From positions 1 through 18,280 of the forward strand of contig JACZYK010000021.1 in the NCBI GenBank assembly GCA_022571135.1: a stretch of DNA of 18,280 nt. Direction: 5' to 3'. Origin of the DNA: Bacteroidota bacterium (GTDB lineage Bacteria > Bacteroidota > Rhodothermia > Rhodothermales > UBA10348). The notes beneath the pieces are model-generated. The model saw only the letters and a list, made by a program, of their open reading frames with translations, ran no database searches and was not told where the DNA came from. This document shows positions 8,350-16,372 of the stretch, piece by piece. How positions within the stretch are numbered: position 1 is the first letter of the stretch; every line of letters starts with the position of its first letter. Both the position numbers and the translations under genes were made by a program.

Positions 8350-8964
8350 ATGCACTCAGCGATTAATCAAATGAACTTCCGGGCTCTCGGTGCGATACTT
8401 CTCGTCACTGTCGTCACGGCCGGGTGCCGGGGCAGTTTTTCGGATAAGCCGCCTATCCACGTTATCCCGAATATGGACTTTCAGGAGAAATTCGAGGCGC
8501 AGGAAGTCAATCCGTTTTTTTCGGATATGCGAGCGATGCGAAAACCCGTTGAGGGAACCATTGCACGGGGATTTCTGAAAGAGGATGTACCGTTCTATAC
8601 CGGAAGGCAGCCCAACGGTGAGTATGTGACGAGGAACCAACTGCCGCTAACGATGAACCTGATGCGTCGCGGTCAGGACAGGTACGAAGTGTTCTGCACG
8701 GTGTGCCACGGGTCGGTGGGCGACGGCCTGGGTATCATCATGGTGGGTAACTACGGCATGGTTCCGGCCCCGACCTACCACTCGGACAATCTGCGCCGGC
8801 AAGCGGACGGGTATTTCTATGATGTAATCTCGAACGGCGTTCGGACGATGCCTTCCTATGCCCAGCAGATTCCCGTTGCAGACAGATGGGCCATCGTCGC
8901 TTACATCAGAGCGCTGCAGAGAAGCCAGTATGCGAGCCAGTCGGATTTGCCGGAGAGTCAGTAA
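8350..8964 (+). CDS. actE: ACIII subunit ActE, monoheme cytochrome c lipoprotein
   Basis: This 204-residue protein has a lipoprotein-like signal (hydrophobic core ALGAILLVTVV and Cys26 in VTAGC), so it is probably anchored by lipid on the periplasmic side. One class I cytochrome c domain follows, with the heme site CTVCH (116-120) and the axial Met in MPSY (Met167). GSVGDGLG and the terminal helix DRWAIVAYIRALQRSQ are typical of the fold. Before it, an N-terminal segment (IPNMDFQEKFEAQEVNPFFSDMRAMRKPVEGTIARG) wraps other subunits in ACIII structures, by family knowledge. It is the likely electron exit of the complex. The ATG at 8371 (MNFRALG) is an equally good start and would give a more normal signal peptide; neither has a well-placed Shine-Dalgarno sequence. 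Confidence 0.94.
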   Translation: MHSAINQMNFRALGAILLVTVVTAGCRGSFSDKPPIHVIPNMDFQEKFEAQEVNPFFSDMRAMRKPVEGTIARGFLKEDVPFYTGRQPNGEYVTRNQLPLTMNLMRRGQDRYEVFCTVCHGSVGDGLGIIMVGNYGMVPAPTYHSDNLRRQADGYFYDVISNGVRTMPSYAQQIPVADRWAIVAYIRALQRSQYASQSDLPESQ

Positions 8965-9038
8965 AGATCCAGACCCCTAGAACAGAAACAAGAGAAACGG
9001 GCGCTAAGCCCTCGATGCTACAAGAGAGCACGCGATCT

Positions 9039-10298
9039 ATGTCGAATACGATCAAGAGGAGCAATTTATTTGTCTGGCTGCTGGATCCGCTGCAGCCCAC
9101 GGCCGATCGGGCCGACGCCAGGTACAGATTCGCCTGGTCACCTTCGGCCTGGTTGCTGCCGTTGGGCATCGGAGTCGCGGCACTCGTGATAAGCGCAGTC
9201 GGATGGGTCACCGATCCCGAGCAGTTCTATTTTTCCTACCTGATCGGGTGGACCTTCTGTATTTCGCTGGCCCTGGGCGGCCTGTTCTTTGTTATGATCC
9301 AGCACCTGACATCGGCCCGATGGAGTGTCGTCGTACGCAGAATACCGGAGGCGCTCATCTGGTCTTTCCCGCTGCTCGCCGTGCTTGGAATACCGGTTTT
9401 GTTCGGAATGCATGATCTCTATCACTGGACGCACCACGAGCTGTTTGATCCTGCGAGTGCATCATACGACCCGGTAATCGCTGGCAAGGAAGCTTATTTG
9501 AACATTCCTTTCTTCCTGGGCCGATTGGCGTTCTATTTCATCGCCTGGAGTTATATCTCGTACAGGCTCTATACACTGAGTATCCTCCAGGATATCGAAC
9601 CGGACCCTTCCATTCCGAAGGCGCAGCGCCGCGTCAGCGCATGGGGCCTGGCCGTGACGGCGATAACGACCTCGTTCGCGTCATTCGATATTCTCATGTC
9701 GTTGGATCCGCACTGGTTCTCGACCATTTTCGGCGTCTATTTCTTCGCAGGATCCTTCATGGCCATCATGGCTTTCATCGCACTGATAGCCATGACGCTG
9801 CAGAAGGCCGGCATGTTGACTGGCGTGGTGACGACAGAGCACTACCAGGATCTGGGCAAGTTTCTGTTCGGATTCGTGGTCTTCTGGGCCTACATAGCCT
9901 TCAGCCAGTACATGCTGATCTGGTACGCAAATCTGCCCGAAGAGACCATCTTTTTCAGACGCAGGCTCGAAAACGGATGGGAAGTGAGCAGCGGGATACT
10001 GCTGTTCGGCCACTTCGTGATTCCTTTCATCGTCCTGCTCTCCAGGCCCGCCAAGCGACTGCTTCCCGTGTTAGCCTTCATGTGCGTCTGGATGCTCGTC
10101 ATGCACTGGTTCGATTTCCACTGGATCGCAATGCCCGTGCTTCACGAACAAGCGACGTTCCATCTTCTGGACTTCACGACATGGATCGGACTTTTTGGCG
10201 TGTTTCTGGGCGTCGTGATTTATCGACTGAGCAGGCACAGCCTTGTCCCCGAGCACGATCCGAGGCTCGCTGAATCATTACAATTTACGAATACCTAA
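9039..10298 (+). CDS. actF: ACIII subunit ActF, second NrfD-like membrane protein
   Basis: This is a polytopic inner-membrane protein of about ten helices, homologous to ActC and the second NrfD-like subunit of ACIII. Landmarks are SYLIGWTFCISLALGGLFFVMIQHLTSARWSVVVRRIPEA, HDLYHWTHHE, ITTSFASFDILMSLDPHWFSTIFGVYFFAGSFMA, and FSQYMLIWYANLPEETIFFRRRLENGW. The last two are strongly typical of ActF. The frame is open back to 8886, but an upstream start would overlap actE by dozens of codons. I chose ATG at 9039 (MSNTIKRSNLFVWLLDP), with GAGAG at 9024-9028 as a possible ribosome site 10 nt upstream, giving 419 residues. ATG at 9015 is the alternative. Act subunits A to F are now complete. A gap of 170 bp follows. 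Confidence 0.93.
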   Translation: MSNTIKRSNLFVWLLDPLQPTADRADARYRFAWSPSAWLLPLGIGVAALVISAVGWVTDPEQFYFSYLIGWTFCISLALGGLFFVMIQHLTSARWSVVVRRIPEALIWSFPLLAVLGIPVLFGMHDLYHWTHHELFDPASASYDPVIAGKEAYLNIPFFLGRLAFYFIAWSYISYRLYTLSILQDIEPDPSIPKAQRRVSAWGLAVTAITTSFASFDILMSLDPHWFSTIFGVYFFAGSFMAIMAFIALIAMTLQKAGMLTGVVTTEHYQDLGKFLFGFVVFWAYIAFSQYMLIWYANLPEETIFFRRRLENGWEVSSGILLFGHFVIPFIVLLSRPAKRLLPVLAFMCVWMLVMHWFDFHWIAMPVLHEQATFHLLDFTTWIGLFGVFLGVVIYRLSRHSLVPEHDPRLAESLQFTNT

Positions 10299-10468
10299 AA
10301 GGCCGATGACAAACCGTGCATCTCATCGTTGGGCTTCGTCACTGCTCATGGCGGCGTACACGAGTACGCCTCATTCACGATTCCTCGCCCGCCTTGATCT
10401 ACACGATCTTTCTTTCGGCCTTATTGTCAGGCGTTTTTCAACACCTTCCTAAACGGTACACGGTTCAA
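10299..10468 (+). promoter_or_regulatory. 170-bp gap after actF with a GC-rich hairpin
   Basis: This is the longest gap inside the respiratory block. It holds a perfect inverted repeat, GGCGTAC-ACGA-GTACGCC (10353-10370), with a 7-bp stem and a 4-nt loop. No T-tract follows, so it is not a standard intrinsic terminator; it could be a transcript end point, a processing site or a weak attenuator between the ACIII and the SCO-oxidase parts. An ATG at 10306, just after AAAAGG, opens a 48-codon frame to 10452 with no recognisable product. The frame of the next gene is also open upstream to 10316, and I judge both to be chance. Confidence 0.4.
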
Positions 10469-10831
10469 ATGAGCGAACAGACGAGAGAGGATACCGTGGA
10501 TAAGCATCACGGGATCGCCAACAGCGTCGAGTCGGATGGGCTCGATGCGAACGCGATTACCTGGAGGGTAATCGTGGGCGTCATCGTGTTTCTGATTGCT
10601 GTCTTCGCTGTGGTGGAGGTCACCGGCATCAAATTCCAGGAGGCCAGGACCAACGCCACGACGATCACAGGATATCCGAAGCTACAGGAGACCCGGATCG
10701 AAGCCAATCGCCTCCTGTCCAACTATGAGGTGCTCGATATCGAGAGCGGTATCTATCGGATTCCCATCGATCGTGCAATGGAACTCGTCGCAGCCGAGGC
10801 GTCGGTAGATGGGTCCTTAACCGCTCAGTGA
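10469..10831 (+). CDS. Small single-helix membrane protein between act and SCO genes
   Basis: The protein has 120 residues: a polar tail, one transmembrane helix (about 33-51, TWRVIVGVIVFLIAVFAVVEV) and an extracytoplasmic tail. The tail holds EANRLLSNYEVLDIESGIYRIPIDRAMELVAAE (about 78-110). From memory, small proteins near SCO and ACIII/oxidase genes carry a similar ending (a YGWVDKxxGIVRIPIDRAMELL type pattern), so this is likely a conserved accessory factor of the respiratory block; its molecular role is not known to me. It stands where some act operons carry actG, a small one-helix subunit, but I cannot show homology. ATG 10469 is chosen as the start because the upstream extension (to 10316) lacks any family-like sequence. 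Its TGA overlaps the GTG start of the SCO gene by four bases, which suggests translational coupling. Confidence 0.7.
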   Translation: MSEQTREDTVDKHHGIANSVESDGLDANAITWRVIVGVIVFLIAVFAVVEVTGIKFQEARTNATTITGYPKLQETRIEANRLLSNYEVLDIESGIYRIPIDRAMELVAAEASVDGSLTAQ

Positions 10832-11697
10832 CGGCCATGCAGATACGAAGCAACATATCGCGGTTATCGAACCGGATGATTCTCATGACGCTCATCGGGT
10901 GTGTGTCCCTGATAAACGCATCCTTTGCACAGGATACGCCTGAAGAGCGTCTACCCAGTGTTTTTGAGGGTGTGGGCATCGATGAGCAGTTGGGTGAGTC
11001 GATTCCACTGGATCTCGTATTTCTCAACGAGAAGGGGGAGGAGGTTACGCTGGACATGTATTTCGACGGGGAAAGGCCCGTGTTGCTGAATTTCGTCTAC
11101 CACAACTGTCCGATGCTCTGCAGCATCCTGCTGGAGGGTTTTACGAAGACGCTCGGTGAGCTGGAATGGACGCCCGGACAGGAGTTCGACATCCTGACCG
11201 TCAGTTTTTCTTCCCTGGAATCTCCTGAACTCGCCAGTACGCAGAAACAGAGGTATCTGAAAGATCTCGGACGGCCAGAGGCCTCGTCGGGTTGGCATTT
11301 TCTGACCGGCTCGGAGGACAATATTCAGGCACTCGCCCGGTCGACCGGATTTCAGTTCAAATGGATGGAATCGACCCGGGACTTTGCCCATCCGGCTGCC
11401 TTGATCTTTCTGGCAGGGGACGGAAAGATCACCCGCTACATCCACGGGATGTATTTCGCTCCTTCGGACGTACGCAAGGCCATTGTGGAAGCATCAAGGG
11501 GAACGGTAGGCACGAGGGTCGACCAGATTTTCCTCTACTGCTATCGATACGACGCGAACGCCAATTCGTACGTCCTGCACGCTACGAACCTGATGAGGAT
11601 GGGCGGATTTCTGACGGTTCTCGTCCTGCTCACCGGTCTGTTCATTTTCTGGCGCCGTGAACGCCGACGGCAGACCATCGTTGCCTCACCATCCTGA
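10828..11697 (+). CDS. SCO1/SenC-type copper chaperone for CuA assembly
   Basis: This is a periplasmic thioredoxin-fold protein that delivers copper to, or reduces, the CuA site of oxidase subunit II. Of 289 residues, an N-terminal signal peptide ends near ASFA (34). The copper site is CPMLC (Cys94, Cys98) with His188 in DFAHPAALIFL, the normal CxxxC plus distant His of SCO proteins. The second Cys is followed by Ser, not the more common Pro. A C-terminal transmembrane helix (about 258-275, GGFLTVLVLLTGLFIFWRRERRR) anchors it from the other end than classical SCO proteins. The start is GTG at 10828, overlapping the previous stop (GTGA); ATG at 10837 would fit the signal peptide equally well. 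It is directly upstream of coxB, its likely client. Confidence 0.93.
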   Translation: MTAMQIRSNISRLSNRMILMTLIGCVSLINASFAQDTPEERLPSVFEGVGIDEQLGESIPLDLVFLNEKGEEVTLDMYFDGERPVLLNFVYHNCPMLCSILLEGFTKTLGELEWTPGQEFDILTVSFSSLESPELASTQKQRYLKDLGRPEASSGWHFLTGSEDNIQALARSTGFQFKWMESTRDFAHPAALIFLAGDGKITRYIHGMYFAPSDVRKAIVEASRGTVGTRVDQIFLYCYRYDANANSYVLHATNLMRMGGFLTVLVLLTGLFIFWRRERRRQTIVASPS

Positions 11698-11713
11698 CGT
11701 AATCCTTTAATAT

Positions 11714-11736
11714 GGCCTGTTAACAGGCCCTAACTC
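11714..11736. repeat. Palindromic repeat, copy 1 (between SCO gene and coxB)
   Basis: GGCCTGTTAACAGGCC (11714-11729) is a perfect 16-bp palindrome centred on GTTAAC. It starts 16 bp after the SCO stop and 30 bp before the coxB start. A 23-bp stretch from 11714 recurs at 15193 with only three differences, all transitions. No T-run follows, so a standard terminator is unlikely. It may be an operator for a dimeric regulator, an mRNA-stabilising hairpin or a small dispersed repeat. Confidence 0.75.
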
Positions 11737-11759
11737 TTACATAAAGATTCCCTCTCATA

Positions 11760-12692
11760 ATGGGCGATCAAGGATCAAGTTGGCTTCCGGACGCTATGTC
11801 GAGCGTTGCGCGAGACGTCGATGCATTATTCAACTTCGTGCTGATTGTAAGCACGATACTCTTCGCGGCGGTGATTGTGTCCACGATTTATTTCGTGATC
11901 CGTTACCGCCGGCGAAGCGACCAATACGTCCCCGAGCGGATCAAGGAGAGCAAGTGGCTCGAGGCCGCATGGATCATTCTTCCGACGATTCTGACGATGA
12001 TCATATTTACGTGGGGATTCCGGGTCTTCATCACGCTCAGTACGCCTCCGCCGGACTCCTACCAGATCACGGTAAGGGCAAAACAGTGGTTCTGGGAGTT
12101 CGAATACTCCGAGGGCGCAACAAGTACAAGCGACCTCTACGTTCCCGTCGGCAAACCGATCAAACTGCTCATGAGCAGCGGCGACGTAATCCACAGTTTC
12201 TTCGTTCCGGAATTTCGGATCAAGCACGACGTGATTCCGAATCGCTATACGTCGGTATGGTTCGAAGCGACCGAGGTCGGCGAATACCGGATTTACTGTA
12301 CGGAATACTGCGGCCAGCAGCACTCCATGATGCTGGGGATGGTTCGCGTCGTAACGCAGGAAGAATTCGATGACTGGCTCGACGAGCAGAGCCAGGATCT
12401 GCCGCCCGTTGAACTCGGAGAACGGCTGTTTACACAGTACAACTGCCAGGTCTGCCACGCCACGGACGGCAGCAGACTCATTGGCCCGCCTTTGAACGGG
12501 CTTTTCGGAATCACGCGCGAGTTCGATGACGGCATGACCGCAGTAGCGGACGACAATTACCTCCGCGAGTCCATCGTGAATCCCGGGGCGAAAGTGGTCG
12601 CAGGGTATCCGAATGCCATGGTCGCAACATACGGTTCGTTGTCGACCAAACAAATTGACGCTCTGGTCGCATATCTCAAATCGCTCGAGTAG
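11760..12692 (+). CDS. coxB: Cytochrome c oxidase subunit II with fused cytochrome c (caa3 type)
   Basis: The protein has 310 residues. Two transmembrane helices (about 22-47 and 68-92) are followed by the periplasmic cupredoxin domain with AKQWFWEFEY and the CuA ligands His145, Cys180, Cys184, His188 and Met191 (CTEYCGQQHSMMLGM). A C-terminal class I cytochrome c domain carries CQVCH (229-233) and a likely axial Met in YPNAM. This fusion defines the caa3 type: electrons enter the heme c, pass to CuA and then to heme a in subunit I. N-terminal cleavage is not obvious, and the helix before residue 47 probably stays. The ATG follows CTCATA without a Shine-Dalgarno site. It stands just after the SCO chaperone gene and 56 bp before coxA. 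Confidence 0.96.
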   Translation: MGDQGSSWLPDAMSSVARDVDALFNFVLIVSTILFAAVIVSTIYFVIRYRRRSDQYVPERIKESKWLEAAWIILPTILTMIIFTWGFRVFITLSTPPPDSYQITVRAKQWFWEFEYSEGATSTSDLYVPVGKPIKLLMSSGDVIHSFFVPEFRIKHDVIPNRYTSVWFEATEVGEYRIYCTEYCGQQHSMMLGMVRVVTQEEFDDWLDEQSQDLPPVELGERLFTQYNCQVCHATDGSRLIGPPLNGLFGITREFDDGMTAVADDNYLRESIVNPGAKVVAGYPNAMVATYGSLSTKQIDALVAYLKSLE

Positions 12693-12748
12693 GAACGAAC
12701 GATTGAGAGCAACCAGGACAGAGCATCTGACAGGCAACCTATTATTAA

Positions 12749-14455
<1,707 letters not shown>

Positions 14456-14508
14456 TCATTCACGACAGAAACTGGATCTACGCACCGCTCGACAACCTCA
14501 AACAAACT

Positions 14509-15192
14509 ATGGCAAGCACATCTGTTGCTAGCGCAGGCCATCCGGGTCACCTGCAGCATCACTTCGTCTCGGAAGAGCAGCAATTTGATGCCTCCAAGAT
14601 GGGGATGTGGCTGTTTCTGGTCACGGAAATTCTGCTCTTCAGCGGGATGTTCGTGGCCTATACCGTATTCCGTATCTGGTATCCGGAAGTCTTTGCTCAT
14701 TCGGCAGAACTACTGGACTGGCGGCTCGGCGGACTGAACACGGTGGTTCTCCTGGCGTCGTCTTTTACGGTCGCCCTGGGTGTTCATTACGCCCAACTGG
14801 ACAACAAGAAGGGTCTGGTCATCAATTTGATCCTCACGATTGTGTTTGCGACGATCTTCATAGTCGTCAAGTATTTCGAGTATACCGGCAAGTTTGCCCA
14901 CGGTGTATTCCCCGGCATCAATTTTCAGCCGCACGGGGTCGGGGGAGGGCACATTTACGCCGAGTACGACATTCCATTTGCCGCCCAGTTTTTCAGCATC
15001 TATTTCGTGATGACCGGCATACACGGCCTGCATGTGCTGGTCGGAATGGGGCTCTTTGCGTGGCTGATAACGCGGGCGCTTCGAGGTCACTTTACCAGCA
15101 GTTACTACACGCCGGTGGAGCTCACGGGTCTGTACTGGCACCTCGTGGATATCATCTGGATTTTCCTGTTCCCGCTGCTGTATTTGATATAG
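14509..15192 (+). CDS. coxC: Cytochrome c oxidase subunit III
   Basis: This 227-residue membrane protein has about five helices, the short form found with caa3 oxidases (it lacks the first two helices of the mitochondrial form). Family landmarks are MGMWLFLVTEILLFSGMFVAY with the conserved Glu40, LDWRLGGLNTVVLLASSFTVALGVHYAQL, FVMTGIHGLHVLVGM, and ELTGLYWHLVDIIWIFLFPLLYL at the C-terminus. It supports subunit I stability and proton uptake and has no cofactor. It starts 53 bp after coxA. Its last base (the G of TAG at 15192) is the first base of the second palindromic element. Confidence 0.95.
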   Translation: MASTSVASAGHPGHLQHHFVSEEQQFDASKMGMWLFLVTEILLFSGMFVAYTVFRIWYPEVFAHSAELLDWRLGGLNTVVLLASSFTVALGVHYAQLDNKKGLVINLILTIVFATIFIVVKYFEYTGKFAHGVFPGINFQPHGVGGGHIYAEYDIPFAAQFFSIYFVMTGIHGLHVLVGMGLFAWLITRALRGHFTSSYYTPVELTGLYWHLVDIIWIFLFPLLYLI

Positions 15193-15215
15193 GGCCTGTT
15201 AACGGGCCCTGACCC
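15192..15215. repeat. Palindromic repeat, copy 2 (abutting the coxC stop codon)
   Basis: GGGCCTGTTAACGGGCCC (15192-15209) is an 18-bp near-palindrome with one mismatch that would be a G-U pair in RNA. It begins at the last base of the coxC TAG stop. The 23 bp from 15193 match those from 11714 at 20 positions, with a purine change at the 12th and 19th and a pyrimidine change at the 22nd. It lies 41 bp upstream of the subunit IV gene. The GC-rich stem lacks a T-tract. Confidence 0.75.
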
Positions 15216-15249
15216 GAGGCTCTCCCGCCTACATAGACAACCGATATTA

Positions 15250-15645
15250 ATGGCACACGCTGTACATCACATCACCCCTAAAAAAACACTGATTCAGGTG
15301 TTTATCGCGTTGATAGCACTCACCGTACTCACCGTGGTGACGTCCCGCATGGATCTCGGAGCGTACAATATTCTCCTGGCCCTTTTCATCGCCTTCTGCA
15401 AAGCGATGTTCGTGATTCTGATCTTCATGGCCCTGAGACACGATAGCCGTATCAATGCCGCGGTTTTTGCGCTTGGATCGGTGATCGTTGTTGTCTTTCT
15501 GCTCTTCACCCTCATCGATACGGTGTTTAGGGGGGATCTTCCCAATACCGTTGAGGGCACGATCATGGAGCAGGAGGCGGCCGACGAGGCGATGCGCATG
15601 CGGGATCCCAGCCGCGAAGAACTGGATGCGGGACCAGGCGAGTAG
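15250..15645 (+). CDS. Cytochrome c oxidase subunit IV (prokaryotic COX4/CtaF-like)
   Basis: This is a small membrane protein of 131 residues with three helices (about 14-31, 38-62 and 70-91). It has the family pattern HHITPKKTLIQVFIALIALTVLTV, a mid helix NILLALFIAFCKAMFVILIFMALRHD, and a third helix ending FTLIDTVFRG, then a polar acidic tail. Such subunits help assemble or stabilise the oxidase and carry no cofactor. The ATG follows CGATATTA and has no Shine-Dalgarno site. It is the last plus-strand gene of the respiratory block; only 19 bp separate its stop from the end of the convergent nucleosidase-like gene, and no terminator is visible there. Confidence 0.88.
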   Translation: MAHAVHHITPKKTLIQVFIALIALTVLTVVTSRMDLGAYNILLALFIAFCKAMFVILIFMALRHDSRINAAVFALGSVIVVVFLLFTLIDTVFRGDLPNTVEGTIMEQEAADEAMRMRDPSREELDAGPGE

Positions 15646-15664
15646 CGCCGCGTCCACCGATGAT

Positions 15665-16273
15665 TCAGTCCAGCAAAAGGTCGATCGAACCGAGCAGGAA
15701 TTCGGATAGCTTATTGTAGCACGTCGTGAGCGTCTTGCGAAGCTCCTTGTCTTCGACGCCCATTTGACCGGAGACGACTTTCACGATGTGGCAGGGCACT
15801 CCGTGCGTTGCCGCCACGTAGGCCACTGCATAGCCGACCATATCGCTCACGTCTGCAATACGCTGCCAGTAGCTGAGTTCGGTTGCGCCCTGAACCGTAT
15901 GATCCTGTGTCACCAGCGTACCTTCCTGAATACCGTCGAACGGCACCGTAAGCGGCATTCGGGGGTAGGTGGGTGCCGACAATTCGATACGATCTCCTTC
16001 GAAGACCTGGGAAACAGCCATGATCGCGCCAACTTCGAATTCCTCGACGAGCGCCGTGCACGTACCACCATGGATAATTTTTTCCAGCTTGTAATTGCTG
16101 AAGAGCCTCTCCGTACGGAGTGTTGCCTTTATTTTTCCGACCCCGATTATGGATACCAGGCACGTGTTGTCATGCTCGCTTTCACCCTCTCCGATACCGT
16201 CGAATCGACCGCGTTCATATTTGTTCAGGAAGGGTTGAGCTTCTTCCTTTGTCGAAAAAACAATCCCCAGCAT
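15665..16273 (-). CDS. Nucleosidase-like protein (PNP/UDP phosphorylase superfamily) with altered catalytic residues
   Basis: The 202 residues look like a short relative of 5'-methylthioadenosine/S-adenosylhomocysteine nucleosidase. The start LGIVFSTKEEAQPFL matches the GAMEEE region, IIGVGKIKATLRTERLF (42-58) matches the GxGKxxA motif, and IIHGGTCTAL resembles INTGSAGGL. VGAIMAVSQVFEGD and DMVGYAVAYVAATHGVPCHIVKVVS (144-168) match the regions around the active site. However, the Glu of the DME motif that binds the ribose is Val146, and the catalytic Asp of the following S-D motif is Gly169 (VVSGQ). It may thus be inactive, or act on another ligand. The divergent metF is in the same one-carbon/methionine area, which would suit a nucleosidase origin. 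The ATG at 16273 has no evident ribosome site. Superfamily likely; function uncertain. Confidence 0.65.
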   Translation of the reverse strand: MLGIVFSTKEEAQPFLNKYERGRFDGIGEGESEHDNTCLVSIIGVGKIKATLRTERLFSNYKLEKIIHGGTCTALVEEFEVGAIMAVSQVFEGDRIELSAPTYPRMPLTVPFDGIQEGTLVTQDHTVQGATELSYWQRIADVSDMVGYAVAYVAATHGVPCHIVKVVSGQMGVEDKELRKTLTTCYNKLSEFLLGSIDLLLD

Positions 16274-16372
16274 CGATTAGAAATTCCGTTGAGTGATGGT
16301 TTATCTTGCGTGTAGACGCTTGAGCGCAGTGTCCCGGTCCTAATCGAGAACGAGAGGAATTTACGAGATGGT
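16274..16372. promoter_or_regulatory. Divergent intergenic region with an 8-bp inverted repeat
   Basis: This 99-bp gap lies between the divergent nucleosidase-like gene and metF and must hold both promoters. TCGATTAG (16273-16280) and CTAATCGA (16340-16347) form an 8-bp inverted repeat 59 bp apart, nearly symmetric about the gap. I see no clear -10/-35 pair and no riboswitch-like structure. Confidence 0.3.

Noticed and set aside
8886..9014. Longer ActF from an upstream start
   Set aside because: This part overlaps the end of actE and reads as out-of-frame sequence; the ActF-like start SNLFVWLLDP follows Met at 9039.
10316..10468. Longer form of the small membrane protein with an extra hydrophobic stretch (ALIYTIFLSALLSGVF)
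   Set aside because: The segment overlaps a hairpin, lacks a ribosome site and has no family-like sequence; the polar MSEQ start before one helix is the simpler reading.
11714..11729. Intrinsic terminator at the palindrome
   Set aside because: The palindrome would have almost no loop and is followed by CTAACTC rather than a run of T, so standard termination is unlikely.
11826..12737. 303-codon open frame on the minus strand opposite coxB
   Set aside because: It mirrors the clearly real coxB frame (CuA and heme motifs) and its translation has no recognisable domain; long antisense frames are common in GC-rich coding DNA.
15646..15664. Shared terminator between subunit IV and the nucleosidase-like gene
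   Set aside because: The 19-bp gap has no stem-loop or T-tract on either strand.
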